Shown piece after piece: positions 24,240-33,078 of a DNA stretch of 64,000 nucleotides. The stretch is taken from NCBI GenBank assembly GCA_963829835.1, contig CAWHKC010000004.1, positions 1,984,001 through 2,048,000 of the forward strand. Reading direction: 5' to 3'. Each line of letters begins with the position of its first letter. Position 1 is the first letter of the stretch. The translations under genes and the position numbers were made by a program. Source of the stretch: Berkiella sp963829835 (GTDB lineage Bacteria > Pseudomonadota > Gammaproteobacteria > Berkiellales > Berkiellaceae). The notes under the pieces were generated by a model. It was not told the origin of the DNA. It made no database searches and was given only the letters and a program-made list of their open reading frames with translations.

Positions 24240-25698
24240 ATTCAGTTTTTTTTATGACACAACACACTTGGTCATCATTAGCTGGAAATGTGCGTTTATG
24301 TGAATCATACATCGCAGTTATAGGAGATGTGGTATTGAGCGCGTTATTATGCTTATTAGGTTGTTGTCCTAAATGGATCATTCTAACAGTATCGAGTGCT
24401 TTTTGCGGACTTAGCAGGCTTTGATGAATTGGGGTTCCTATTCCAGCTTGAAAAATGTCACTGGAAATCGTGAAATCATCACATTTCTTGAAATACCCAT
24501 TATCTTGAGAGTGGTTAGTTTTATCAATATCAAATGATGAATTTATAGCAAAAATATGAAAGTTATCTTGAAGATTCGTTTCCTTCATGAGTCCATAAAG
24601 ATGATATGATCCTACGATGCAGATGGCATCCTCTTTAGTTGAATGGTGAGCGACATCAGCCATAACGTTATTACGATATCTCATCGTATCAGCTGAAAGG
24701 CCAATTTCCCTTCTCTTAGGGTATCCTTTGGAATCATATTCTGTTTCTTTATATTTGCCATCTGATATTTTTATTACTGTTCCGCGACTAGCAATATCAA
24801 TAGGGATTATTTCCCCTTGAATATCTTCAATATATTTAACTAAACTAGTTAATGTGCACCATTTTTTCATAAAAAATATCTGACCGGTTTTTTTTATTTG
24901 ATTAAGAAGATACGTGTCTGATTCTTCAAGTACTTTTTTTATATTTAGTTGAGATGCTGCAATGAAGACCATCATCGCATTAATACATAGTGAATTAATT
25001 TGAAAATGCTGTTCACCAATTAAAATTAATAAACGCTTATTTTTTTGTTTGGCTTCTAAGGAAGCCTGTTTTAACTTTGAGGAGAGTACAATGTATAATT
25101 GCTTTAATTGCTCGACAATTTCCTGATACTCATTAATATCTGGTAAAGTTTCAGACAATATACCACAAATTTCATGATTCTCTGGAATAGAATAGTTTTT
25201 TAAGACGTTTTTGATTGCTTGTTGTAATGGAAGAATGCCAGCTGATTTTCTTACTGTATTGGATTGAATTTCATTAGACATCCAACCTCTAAAGGCATCA
25301 GGTAAACCAGTTAATTGTAAATTTGCGCCATATTTTTTTAATAATCTTAAAAAATCAGGATCATGACAATTAACTGCAGATTCTACTAAAGACCATTTTT
25401 TAATATTACTAATGATATCATTGTAAAATTCAGGTGTAATTTCCTCATAACTTATGTCTCTGTGTCCGAAGGGTAAAGTAGACGCTTTTGGGATATAATT
25501 AGGATCAGCTCCTTGCTGTAGTAAAATCTCTGCTTTTTGAAGTTCCTCTGGACTGAGTTTTGTATGCACATAGATCGAATAATCAGTTTTCCTTCGTGCG
25601 AAGGAATATAATTGATTATTCAAGTCTGTTTGCTCATCTTGTGAAGATAAAGCCATTGCCTTAGATGGTTGATTGCTATCATTAATCCCACGTTTCAT
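24175..25698 (-). CDS. Effector-like protein: ankyrin-like N-terminus and TraB/ChaN-like domain
   Basis: The first 21 residues (MKRGINDSNQ and on) are identical to those of the next gene upstream. Residues about 48-130 contain ankyrin-like units (KAEILLQQGADPN, FLRLLKKYGANLQL). Residues about 222-375 carry an order of motifs like the TraB/GumN/ChaN/EreA superfamily: LILIGEQHF (Glu229, His231), VLEES (Glu258-259), RYRNNVMAD (340-348), then IVGSYHLYGL (His366). Members include haem-binding ChaN and erythromycin esterase, so a hydrolase or ligand-binding role is possible. The C-terminus is unassigned. AAGGT precedes the ATG. The gene overlaps the cytochrome bd small-subunit gene by 65 bases, tail to tail. 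Confidence 0.6.
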   Translation of the reverse strand: MKRGINDSNQPSKAMALSSQDEQTDLNNQLYSFARRKTDYSIYVHTKLSPEELQKAEILLQQGADPNYIPKASTLPFGHRDISYEEITPEFYNDIISNIKKWSLVESAVNCHDPDFLRLLKKYGANLQLTGLPDAFRGWMSNEIQSNTVRKSAGILPLQQAIKNVLKNYSIPENHEICGILSETLPDINEYQEIVEQLKQLYIVLSSKLKQASLEAKQKNKRLLILIGEQHFQINSLCINAMMVFIAASQLNIKKVLEESDTYLLNQIKKTGQIFFMKKWCTLTSLVKYIEDIQGEIIPIDIASRGTVIKISDGKYKETEYDSKGYPKRREIGLSADTMRYRNNVMADVAHHSTKEDAICIVGSYHLYGLMKETNLQDNFHIFAINSSFDIDKTNHSQDNGYFKKCDDFTISSDIFQAGIGTPIHQSLLSPQKALDTVRMIHLGQQPNKHNNALNTTSPITAMYDSHKRTFPANDDQVCCVIKKTESNVCGIAKTLKTSQLYLKQQM

Positions 25699-25737
25699 AT
25701 ATTACCTTAGCGTTCAAACATGAAAATGATTATTTTA

Positions 25738-27357
25738 CTAATATATGGGTTTAACTTGACGATATTTAACTGCATCAGCAATGAGAGCCCTTTCTTTTTG
25801 TTTTGCCATTTGTAAGTTCGTGGCATCAGATATATTTTTTGCAGCTAACCAAGATAACCTTGGGAATCCATCATCGTGAAGATAAGGGGATGAAGGAGAT
25901 TTTTTTGTTTTTTGGCTCGTTTCTAAATCTTTCACAGTCACGACAGCTATGTTTCGGCGATGATTATTTTCAAGGTAATGCATCGCTTTAAATCTATCTT
26001 CTTCGTTAAAAACAGCCATTTTCTTAATATCTTCACCGAGCTTAAGAGGTTTTTTTGCTCGAAATTCATCTGATACGCGTTCAAAATTGCTTTCATTTTC
26101 TGAGATTAGTATCATTGGAAATGGCTTTTCAAGATGAGCAAGCTGCTTATCTGTTAAAGGGTTTACTTCATTATTGATTACTTTGCTTAGTAATTTTTCA
26201 CAATCTTTGCAAGCATTGATATAATTAATAACTTTCTTTTCATAAAGCGCGTTAATATTGATTGACTCACTAGCCATTTCTTTAGTTATGTCATTTGGAT
26301 TTTTTACAAGTGATAAAAAGGATTTGATATTATTCACGTAACGCGCTATGAAATTGCTTAACGGTTTTTCAGAGATACCATCGCAATTGCCATATACTTG
26401 CATTCTGTAAAGAACATATGAATGATAAATATTGTGTTCTGATGGATGCTCTCTTAATTTGAAAGGGTTAAATGCAGGTAAAGATAGCTCTTTGTTCTCG
26501 GGTATTTCTAACAGATTGAGAATTTGCAAAAGAACATCTCGCGATGGATTGGTAACTATTTCTTCAATATTAAGACCACGATTGATTAATCGTTCAGATA
26601 TTTTTCTGAAACTATAATTGGACTCAATCCATCTTCCAATCTTGGTATTTTCAGGCACTTGGGCAAACTCAGATTTTTCATTACCTAATACAGTATTAAG
26701 TACTTCAAGATCAATATCGATATATTTGCCAATGAGTAATGAAAGTAGGCACGATTGTACGTGGCTATGAAATTCTTTTTGATATATCAGGCAAGCTTGA
26801 TAGATTTCGGTATTGAACAAGCCATATTGTTTAATTCTTGCTAGCAGCACGATTAGAACATTAATTAATTTTAAGTTTTTATTGGTTAAGATGTCATTTA
26901 ATTCATTGAGATCGATTTTTGCACTAGGAAGAGATATCTCTGTTGCATATTGTTTTATTGTATCTAAATTGTAATTTGTTTTATCTTTAGGGTTTAGTTG
27001 GCCAAAACATGGATTACATTTAGCACTCGGATTACTGAGGCCACCGTTGGTAATCTCACCTCCCATAGGTGCAACATTATATTTTTCTAACATATCTACT
27101 GAATTAATCATTTCAAATTCAGTTCTGTCTAGTAATAAAAGCATGCTGGAATTGGTACCATGAATATAAGGATTATATTCAGACTCAGATTTCTCTTTTG
27201 TGTCAATATTCAACTTTTTTAAGGTTAAAGACTCTTCCTTGTTATTAACTTCATATTTACGTTTGCGTGGATTGTTATTCGATTCTACTTGTCTATCTTG
27301 TGAAGACAATGCCATCGCCTTAGATGGTTGATTGCTATCGTTAATACCACGTTTCAT
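25738..27357 (-). CDS. Effector-like orphan with shared N-terminal leader and HGT motif
   Basis: The first 21 residues match the neighbouring gene exactly, then sequences diverge. A lysine-rich linker with PRKRKYE (about 30-37, possible nuclear signal) follows. Residues about 66-120 contain YIHGTNSSMLLLL, then NVAPMGGEITNGGLS, an arrangement reminiscent of ADP-ribosyltransferase or PARP NAD-binding strands, but the third motif residue is not obvious. The rest is helical without a family I can name. AAAGGT lies upstream of the ATG. The two paralogous starts sit 40 bases apart end to start, so the genes are likely cotranscribed. The effector role is inference. Confidence 0.6.
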   Translation of the reverse strand: MKRGINDSNQPSKAMALSSQDRQVESNNNPRKRKYEVNNKEESLTLKKLNIDTKEKSESEYNPYIHGTNSSMLLLLDRTEFEMINSVDMLEKYNVAPMGGEITNGGLSNPSAKCNPCFGQLNPKDKTNYNLDTIKQYATEISLPSAKIDLNELNDILTNKNLKLINVLIVLLARIKQYGLFNTEIYQACLIYQKEFHSHVQSCLLSLLIGKYIDIDLEVLNTVLGNEKSEFAQVPENTKIGRWIESNYSFRKISERLINRGLNIEEIVTNPSRDVLLQILNLLEIPENKELSLPAFNPFKLREHPSEHNIYHSYVLYRMQVYGNCDGISEKPLSNFIARYVNNIKSFLSLVKNPNDITKEMASESININALYEKKVINYINACKDCEKLLSKVINNEVNPLTDKQLAHLEKPFPMILISENESNFERVSDEFRAKKPLKLGEDIKKMAVFNEEDRFKAMHYLENNHRRNIAVVTVKDLETSQKTKKSPSSPYLHDDGFPRLSWLAAKNISDATNLQMAKQKERALIADAVKYRQVKPIY

Positions 27358-27569
27358 ACATCTTACCTTTATAAGAGAGTTAAATTAAGCAAAAATGATT
27401 TGTTAAGATAACTAAAAGAGAAATTTTTGTATGTGGTAAAAAAATATAAGTGATTATTTATATGACACAAGGTAGAAATGAATGGATTTACTGCAAGATA
27501 TGAGGTGATATATCACCGGTCATTGCAACATACAATGAACCATTTCCGTGCAATAGTTAGAAAAGGGTT

Positions 27570-27692
27570 CTAGTTTTGATTGGCTTTTTCCCATTTTAAA
27601 GCTGCTTTATAATGTTCTCGTTCTTCGGCTGTGAAATGCATGCCTTCCAGTACTTTCAGTGCCTTTTGCAGAGGTTGGGGAGTAATTTTTGA
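27570..27692 (-). pseudogene. C-terminal scrap of an Rpn/PD-(D/E)XK transposase-like gene
   Basis: Forty codons read as TPQPLQKALKVLEGM, then HFTAEEREHYKAALKWEK, and end in a stop. This resembles the end of Rpn (YhgA-like) recombination-promoting nucleases. A stop codon lies immediately upstream in frame and the nuclease domain is absent. It sits 5 bases after the ychF stop, presumably left by an old insertion. The rest of the 340-base gap up to 27357 shows nothing else. Confidence 0.6.
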
Positions 27693-27696
27693 CTAA

Positions 27697-28788
27697 CTAA
27701 ACATTAAATCTAAAATGAATCACATCACCATCTTTGACAATATATTCTTTGCCCTCTAAGCGCCATTTACCAGCTTCTTTAGCGCCAGTTTCGCCTTTGT
27801 ATTGGATAAAATCTTCAAAGGAGATAATCTCTGCGCGGATAAAGCCTTTTTCAAAGTCAGAATGAATAACGCCTGCAGCTTGTGGGGCAGTGGCATTCAC
27901 GGGGATGGTCCAAGCACGCACTTCTTTAACACCAGCAGTGAAATAGGTTTGTAGATTTAAAAGACTATGGCCACTACGGATAACACGGTTTAAACCGGGT
28001 TCATCTAATCCCATCTCAACTAAAAATTCGACTTTTTCTTCATCTGTTAAATCAACAATTTCAGATTCCATGGCAGCGCAAACCGGCACCACAACCCCGC
28101 CTTCGTGTTCAGCAATGGCTTTGACTTGGTCTAGATATGGGTTGTTGGTAAATCCTTTTTCGTCCACATTGGCAATAAACATGGTAGGCTTGGCAGTGAG
28201 CAAATTAAGCGCTTTAATTTGAGGTCTATCTTCATCTGAACAAGTAAACGTTCTGGCAGGATTGCCTGCATTCATATGGGCTTGCAAACTGGTTAATAAA
28301 TCTTGTTGATGTTTTAAAGCTTTATCGCCGGATTTCGCTAATTTTTGTGCTCTATTTAAAGCTTTGTCTATCGTATCTATGTCTGCTAGTAGTAATTCTG
28401 TGTTAATGGTATCGATATCTTCTTTAGGGTTCACTTTGCCAGCAACATGCACCACATCGTCATTGTCAAAACAACGCACAACATGCGCAATCGCCGCAGT
28501 CTCACGAATGTTGGCTAAAAATTGATTACCCAAGCCTTCGCCTTTAGAAGCACCTTTAACAAGACCTGCAATGTCCACAAATTCCATAATGGTGGGAATA
28601 ATTTTTTGTGGCTTCACAATTTCAGCTAATTGATCAAGACGTTTGTCTGGCACTGATACAATGCCGACATTGGGCTCAATGGTACAAAAAGGATAATTTG
28701 CAGCAGCAATGCCTGCCTTGGTGAGTGCATTAAAGAGTGTTGATTTTCCAACGTTCGGTAAGCCAACAATGCCGCATTTAAATCCCAT
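27697..28788 (-). CDS. ychF: Ribosome-binding ATPase YchF
   Basis: YchF is an Obg-family P-loop protein that binds ribosomes and, unlike other members, prefers ATP. The P-loop GLPNVGKSTLF lies at 9-19, DIAGLVKGASKGEGLGN (switch region and G3) at about 68-84, and the altered G4 motif NVDE near 204-207 explains the ATP preference. The C-terminal TGS domain ends with KEYIVKDGDVIHFRF. The length of 363 residues is standard. AGGAA precedes the ATG. It follows pth by 14 bases, as in many gammaproteobacteria. Confidence 0.97.
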   Translation of the reverse strand: MGFKCGIVGLPNVGKSTLFNALTKAGIAAANYPFCTIEPNVGIVSVPDKRLDQLAEIVKPQKIIPTIMEFVDIAGLVKGASKGEGLGNQFLANIRETAAIAHVVRCFDNDDVVHVAGKVNPKEDIDTINTELLLADIDTIDKALNRAQKLAKSGDKALKHQQDLLTSLQAHMNAGNPARTFTCSDEDRPQIKALNLLTAKPTMFIANVDEKGFTNNPYLDQVKAIAEHEGGVVVPVCAAMESEIVDLTDEEKVEFLVEMGLDEPGLNRVIRSGHSLLNLQTYFTAGVKEVRAWTIPVNATAPQAAGVIHSDFEKGFIRAEIISFEDFIQYKGETGAKEAGKWRLEGKEYIVKDGDVIHFRFNV

Positions 28789-28802
28789 AATATGTTCCTA
28801 AT

Positions 28803-29381
28803 CTATTTTGCTGCTGTATGTAAATAATTCATGGCTTTTTCTAATTTTCCCGCCAAGACATCCGGTAAAGCAATCAGTGCCAAGTCGATTGCTTCGATCA
28901 TTTTTTCTTTATCTGAAAGGGAAGGGCGGTGTAAAACATAATCATGGACATCATCTCTGTTGCCAGGATGACCAATCCCAAGGCGCAAGCGGTAAAATTG
29001 ATTCGTACCTAGACGAGCAATAATATCTCTTAAGCCATTATGGCCGCCGTGACCACCATCTAGTTTTAACCTGGCTGTTCCAACCGGTAAGTCTAATTCA
29101 TCATGAATCACTAAAATTTCTTCAGGTTTGATTTTATAAAAGTTAGCAACAGCCAGTGTGGCTTCACCACTACGATTCATATAAGTGGTTGGTTGTAAAA
29201 GACGAAAAGAGTGGCCTGCAAGTGAGGCTGTTGCGGTCAGCCCTTTAAATTTTGTTTCAGGAGATAAGTTAACGCGAGATTGTTCACAAAGCTTATCAAC
29301 AAACCAATAGCCGACGTTATGCCTGGTTGCTGCGTATTCATTGCCAGGATTACCGAGTCCAACGATCAATTGTATTGTCAT
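28803..29381 (-). CDS. pth: Peptidyl-tRNA hydrolase
   Basis: Pth cleaves the ester bond of peptidyl-tRNAs released from stalled ribosomes and recycles tRNA. Family residues are present: VGLGNPGNEYAATRHNVGYW with catalytic His21, TYMNRSGE, HDELDLPVG with the conserved Asp near 94, and GGHGGHNGLRDI. At 192 residues it is full length. It lies between rplY (38 bases) and ychF (14 bases) on the same strand, the usual translation-related operon. Confidence 0.97.
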   Translation of the reverse strand: MTIQLIVGLGNPGNEYAATRHNVGYWFVDKLCEQSRVNLSPETKFKGLTATASLAGHSFRLLQPTTYMNRSGEATLAVANFYKIKPEEILVIHDELDLPVGTARLKLDGGHGGHNGLRDIIARLGTNQFYRLRLGIGHPGNRDDVHDYVLHRPSLSDKEKMIEAIDLALIALPDVLAGKLEKAMNYLHTAAK

Positions 29382-29419
29382 AATCTTCCGATGGGCCGAC
29401 GTGTGTCGGCCCCTAGAGG

Positions 29420-30133
29420 TTATTTACCTTTTTTGCCGCCATCTTTCTTGGCAGGTGCAGCAGGAGCTGCCTCTTTCTTCTCTTTTATCGCTTCAACAGC
29501 AGGTGCTGGTTCAGAAGAAGATGTTTCTTCAACTTCTTCAACAATCGCCCTTGTCTTTTGAATGCTGACAACTGGTAAATCATCTTCATGGCTATGAACC
29601 ACGGCGACCATTTCGACATTTGTTGGCAATTTAATCTGAGATAAGTGAACGACGGTATCAAGTTCAGCATCTGTTAAATCGACTTCGATGTATTCTGGCA
29701 GATCACGTGGTAAACATTTAATTTCAAGTTCCACCATGTGATGGGTAACAATACCACCACCAGTCACAACGCCTGGTGCTTTTTCTTGTCCAGGGAAGTG
29801 TAAAGGAACATGCATATAAATCGGTTTGTTCTCATTAATGCGCATGAAATCCATGTGCAGAATACGAGGTTTGTAAGGATGTCTTTGAATGTCTTTGAGC
29901 ACCACTTTTTGTTTTTTACCCTTTGAATTTAGGGTAAGAATATGAGAATAAATGGCTTCATTCTCTAATGCTTTAACAACATGGTGATGTTCAAGGGTGA
30001 TAGGGGTAGATGCTTCATCCCCACCAAATACAATGCCAAGGACCTTGTTCTCGCAACGACGCAGGCGGCGGCTCGCACCTTTCCCTAGCGTTTCGCGCGG
30101 CTCAATTTCCAATTCGAATCCAAATTTTGCCAT
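29420..30133 (-). CDS. rplY: 50S ribosomal protein L25, Ctc form
   Basis: L25 binds 5S rRNA. This is the long Ctc type: an N-terminal L25 domain (about 1-95, with GKGASRRLRR and RILHMDFMRI) and a C-terminal beta domain (about 100-190). It ends with an Ala/Lys/Glu-rich tail (about 195-237) that looks disordered. The length of 237 residues is typical of the form found in Pseudomonas and Legionella relatives. The gene is between prs and pth on the same strand. A hairpin at 30159-30183 lies in its leader. Confidence 0.95.
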   Translation of the reverse strand: MAKFGFELEIEPRETLGKGASRRLRRCENKVLGIVFGGDEASTPITLEHHHVVKALENEAIYSHILTLNSKGKKQKVVLKDIQRHPYKPRILHMDFMRINENKPIYMHVPLHFPGQEKAPGVVTGGGIVTHHMVELEIKCLPRDLPEYIEVDLTDAELDTVVHLSQIKLPTNVEMVAVVHSHEDDLPVVSIQKTRAIVEEVEETSSSEPAPAVEAIKEKKEAAPAAPAKKDGGKKGK

Positions 30134-30158
30134 TTGCTAAACTCCTAGATAAATATTA

Positions 30159-30183
30159 AGGCTTTATTGCGACCATAAAGCCT
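30159..30183 (-). terminator. Hairpin between prs and rplY
   Basis: AGGCTTTAT and ATAAAGCCT form a perfect 9-bp stem with a 7-base loop. On the minus strand it lies after prs and before rplY, so it may terminate or attenuate transcription. The downstream sequence is only moderately T-rich (TAATATTT). Confidence 0.45.
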
Positions 30184-30261
30184 GGGTACTTTCAATAATA
30201 GAAAGCAGTGCGGGAGTTTAACATATCTCAATGAGCCAACAAAGCAACAGAAATGTGTTTG

Positions 30262-31212
30262 TTATACGACTGAAAACATCGAGCTAATGGATTCCTCGTT
30301 GCTAACCCTGCGGATAGCTTCCGATAACATGGCATCAATGCTCAACTGACGAATTTTGGAACATTTTTGTGCTAAGGGACTAAGTGGTATGGTATCAGTG
30401 ACCACTAATTCATCAATGCTGGAGTTTTCTAAATTGAAGATAGCCTTGCCTGATAAAACTGGGTGAGTAGCGTAAGCCACCACTTTGACTGCCCCTTCAT
30501 TTTTGAGGGCTTCAGCAGCCATACAAAGTGTGCCAGCAGTATCAACAATATCGTCAGCTAAAATACAGGTTCGATTTTCAACATCACCGATAATGTTCAT
30601 CACGCGCGCTTCGTTGGGCTGAGGACGGCGTTTATCGATAATAGCCAAATGGGTATCATTCAAGCGCTTCGCAATGGCGCGAGCGCGTACCACACCACCC
30701 ACATCAGGTGAAACCACGACGGGATGTTCATATTCTTTCTTTAACATGTCATTAATCAAAACGGAGGAGCCGTAAACATTATCCACTGGCATATTAAAAA
30801 AGCCTTGGATCTGATCAGCATGTAAATCAACCGTTAATAATCGATCAATCCCCACCGCTGCCATCATATCAGCGACTACTTTTGCTGAGATAGGAACACG
30901 GGAGGAGCGAACACGACGGTCTTGTCTAGCATAGCCAAAGTAGGGCACAACAGCCGTTACACGCAAAGCGGATGCGCGACGTAAGGCGTCGGTCAGTAAT
31001 AATAATTCCATCAGATGGTCGTTCGTAGGAGCGGATGTCGATTGAATAACGAACACATCTTTTCCGCGAACATTTTCGATGATTTCAACCATGATTTCGC
31101 CGTCACTAAAACGGCCAAGAGTGGCTTTGCCAAGAGGAACGTTAAGACGTTTTGCGACATCTGCAGAAAGACGCGGGTTGGCATTCCCACTGAAAATCAT
31201 CATATCGGACAT
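30262..31212 (-). CDS. prs: Ribose-phosphate pyrophosphokinase
   Basis: Prs makes PRPP from ribose 5-phosphate and ATP for nucleotide, His and Trp synthesis. Signatures are IQSTSAPTNDHLMELL, YFGYARQDRR, the PRPP-synthase signature DLHADQIQGFF, the flexible-loop start VVSPDVGGVVRAR, and the PRPP-binding ILADDIVDTAGTL. The 316 residues match the bacterial class I enzyme. The ATG at 31212 gives the usual N-terminus MSDMMIFSGNA. It follows tRNA-Gln on the same strand, the standard gammaproteobacterial order ispE, tRNA-Gln, prs. Confidence 0.97.
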   Translation of the reverse strand: MSDMMIFSGNANPRLSADVAKRLNVPLGKATLGRFSDGEIMVEIIENVRGKDVFVIQSTSAPTNDHLMELLLLTDALRRASALRVTAVVPYFGYARQDRRVRSSRVPISAKVVADMMAAVGIDRLLTVDLHADQIQGFFNMPVDNVYGSSVLINDMLKKEYEHPVVVSPDVGGVVRARAIAKRLNDTHLAIIDKRRPQPNEARVMNIIGDVENRTCILADDIVDTAGTLCMAAEALKNEGAVKVVAYATHPVLSGKAIFNLENSSIDELVVTDTIPLSPLAQKCSKIRQLSIDAMLSEAIRRVSNEESISSMFSVV

Positions 31213-31248
31213 GGTGGAAACCCCATTGTTTACTATATGTATACAGAG

Positions 31249-31323
31249 TGGCTGGGGTGCTAGGATTCGAACCTAGGTATGCAGGGATCAAAACCCTGTG
31301 CCTTACCGCTTGGCGACACCCCA
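31249..31323 (-). tRNA. tRNA-Gln (anticodon TTG)
   Basis: The 75-base minus-strand sequence folds as a full cloverleaf. The acceptor stem is TGGGGTG with CACCCCA, then discriminator G and an encoded CCA. The D arm is GCC...GGC, the anticodon stem CAGGG/CCCTG encloses loop TTTTGAT (anticodon TTG), and the T arm is CTAGG-TTCGAAT-CCTAG. It reads CAA codons and lies between ispE and prs as in related genomes. Confidence 0.97.
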
Positions 31324-31351
31324 TCAATTGTTCTTCGTACTTTGCTTTTAT

Positions 31352-31394
31352 GCTTCCACCTACGCTAAGAAGCTTCGGTGGACAGGTCGTTGGC
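31352..31394. repeat. Dispersed repeat, copy 1 (CTACGCTAAGA...CTTCGG family)
   Basis: GCTTCCACC-TACGCTAAGA-AGCTTCGGTGGACAGGTCGTT shares most bases with the element at 60572-60613 and, more loosely, with 60490-60527. TCCACC and GGTGGA inside it can pair. It sits between ispE and tRNA-Gln. Confidence 0.6.
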
Positions 31395-31501
31395 TGCGCC
31401 TTTTTGTAACAGTCATGGACTGAGATGTCCACTCCTGTTTCAAAAAGTCTTGTCGCCTCGCCTAAAAGCAAATTACTTTGAACACATTTGCTTTGCTTAA
31501 C

Positions 31502-32356
31502 TCAGTGAGCTGCTTGTAGGAGGGGAGAAGTGTTCAACCCTTTTGCTACAAACCCTTTAAATCGTGGCGGCAGGAGTTTAGCAATTTTTTCTGCTTGTGT
31601 CTGCGTTGAAAAACAAGCAAACACACTCGCCCCTGATCCACTTAGCCTAGCCTGCCCATAGTTAGATAACCACTTTAATGCATCATCCACTTCGGGATAA
31701 TGCTGGCGTACGACTGGCTCAAAATTATTCTCTAACTTGTTAAGGGTATCGATTCCACCCTCAGCAAGGGCCCCTATTCTGAGGGTTGGCGTGTTTCTTG
31801 TCAAATCAGGTTGCGCATACATTTTAACCGTCGCAACCTGGCAGGGGGGGGTAATAATGAGGAACCAAACCGGGGGTAATTCCATGGCCGTTAATTGTTC
31901 ACCAATTCCTTCCCCAAAGGCACTATGGCCAAATAAGAAGAAAGGGACATCTGCACCTAAAGTAACCCCAATTTGCATTAACTCTTTTTGCGATAGATTT
32001 AGCTGCCATATCCAATTTAGTGCAAAAAGGCAGGTTGCCGCATTAGAGCTGCCTCCGCCTAAGCCGCCCCCCAAAGGTAATTGTTTTTCCCAATGGATAT
32101 CCACGCCACGATTCACATTCGCAAATTGTTGTAATGCCAATGCCGCCCGATAAATTAAATTATCTTGTTCTTGGATCCCTAAACTTTCTTTGGGGGAAAG
32201 AGATATTTTATTATCATCGCGCAATTCAAAATGAAGCCTGTCGCCATAATCAATATATTGAAACAACGTTTGTAAAAGATGATAGCCATCAGGGCGCCTG
32301 CCAACAATGTGTAAAAAACGATTCACTTTGCCAGGCGCAGGTAAACTGAGTTTCAT
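31502..32356 (-). CDS. ispE: 4-diphosphocytidyl-2-C-methyl-D-erythritol kinase
   Basis: IspE phosphorylates CDP-methylerythritol in the MEP isoprenoid pathway. It is a GHMP kinase: N-terminal LPAPGKVNRFLHIVGRRPDGYH, the ATP-binding glycine loop PLGGGLGGGSSNAAT near residue 93, and the C-terminal ARLSGSGASVFACF. At 284 residues it is normal length. Its ATG overlaps the lolB stop (TAATG), so the two are translationally coupled. The next gene on the strand is tRNA-Gln. Confidence 0.96.
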   Translation of the reverse strand: MKLSLPAPGKVNRFLHIVGRRPDGYHLLQTLFQYIDYGDRLHFELRDDNKISLSPKESLGIQEQDNLIYRAALALQQFANVNRGVDIHWEKQLPLGGGLGGGSSNAATCLFALNWIWQLNLSQKELMQIGVTLGADVPFFLFGHSAFGEGIGEQLTAMELPPVWFLIITPPCQVATVKMYAQPDLTRNTPTLRIGALAEGGIDTLNKLENNFEPVVRQHYPEVDDALKWLSNYGQARLSGSGASVFACFSTQTQAEKIAKLLPPRFKGFVAKGLNTSPLLQAAH

Positions 32357-33045
32357 TAATCAATGTTCTCAGTTGTTTTAGACAAAGATTTCCAGTTCGT
32401 TACAATCATCTTTAATTTTACTTTACCATTTTGTAAATTCAGCTTGCTGGGAAGAGCAGGTGAATTTTGTGTTTGGTAATTTTCATAATGAATGTTCCAG
32501 CCCTGTTGAACCAGATGTTTGAGATAACCTTGGTCATTGAATTGCTCAGCGCTAGATTGACTTTTGGGAGAAGGTAAACCGCGCAGCCAGTAACTCAAAC
32601 CAGTAACGGGAATTTGCATACCCGATACTTTCTTTAACAATTGTTCAGGCGATTGTGCTCTGGTAGTTTTGCCATTGGCTTCACGCAATTCAACAAATTG
32701 TGGATGTCCTGTAATATGTACAGATCCTGCGCCCCATGGGCCAAACAATTTAACTTGATAAGATTCGCCTTTTTGTAGCCATACAAAAGAAGCGTTGCCA
32801 CCTTTGCCACCATTAGAAGCTGCGAGTCGTCCTTCGGCTTGCCAATGATTTAAAGAAGAAAGTTGTTTTTGATGTTGTTGCCATTTTTGATCTGCAGGAT
32901 GATGTTTGCCGGTAGGTTTTTGTTTTTCTGTAGATTGTTCCATCGGTATTGGTTTTTTGGCAAGCGGCGCAACATCTGGTTTTTTGGGCTGTTGAGCGCA
33001 ACCTGCAAGTATGAGTAATAGTAGTGCAGCTAGTTGGATTCTCAA
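32356..33045 (-). CDS. lolB: Outer-membrane lipoprotein localisation factor LolB
   Basis: LolB accepts lipoproteins from LolA and inserts them in the outer membrane. I chose TTG at 33045: AAGGG lies 8 bases upstream and it gives a compact lipoprotein signal, MRIQLAALLLLILAGC, with the lipobox LAGC. A TTG at 33078 would add 11 charged residues before the signal. The body has SSLNHWQAEGRLAA, then GPWGAGSVHITG, YWLRGLPSP, and ends LKMIVTNWKSL, all LolB-like. Residues 25-60 are a Pro/Lys/Gln linker. It overlaps ispE by one base. Confidence 0.92.
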   Translation of the reverse strand: MRIQLAALLLLILAGCAQQPKKPDVAPLAKKPIPMEQSTEKQKPTGKHHPADQKWQQHQKQLSSLNHWQAEGRLAASNGGKGGNASFVWLQKGESYQVKLFGPWGAGSVHITGHPQFVELREANGKTTRAQSPEQLLKKVSGMQIPVTGLSYWLRGLPSPKSQSSAEQFNDQGYLKHLVQQGWNIHYENYQTQNSPALPSKLNLQNGKVKLKMIVTNWKSLSKTTENID

Positions 33046-33078
33046 TTTATTTTCCCTTCTGTCATGTTTTGGGTGCAA

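Noticed and set aside
31142..31471. 109-codon minus-strand frame.
   Set aside because: It runs through tRNA-Gln and the start of prs in another frame, so it is a shadow.
32702..32709. GGATGTCC, the REP core sequence, inside lolB.
   Set aside because: It encodes conserved-looking LolB sequence (ITGHPQF) and has no partner repeat, so it is probably coincidence.
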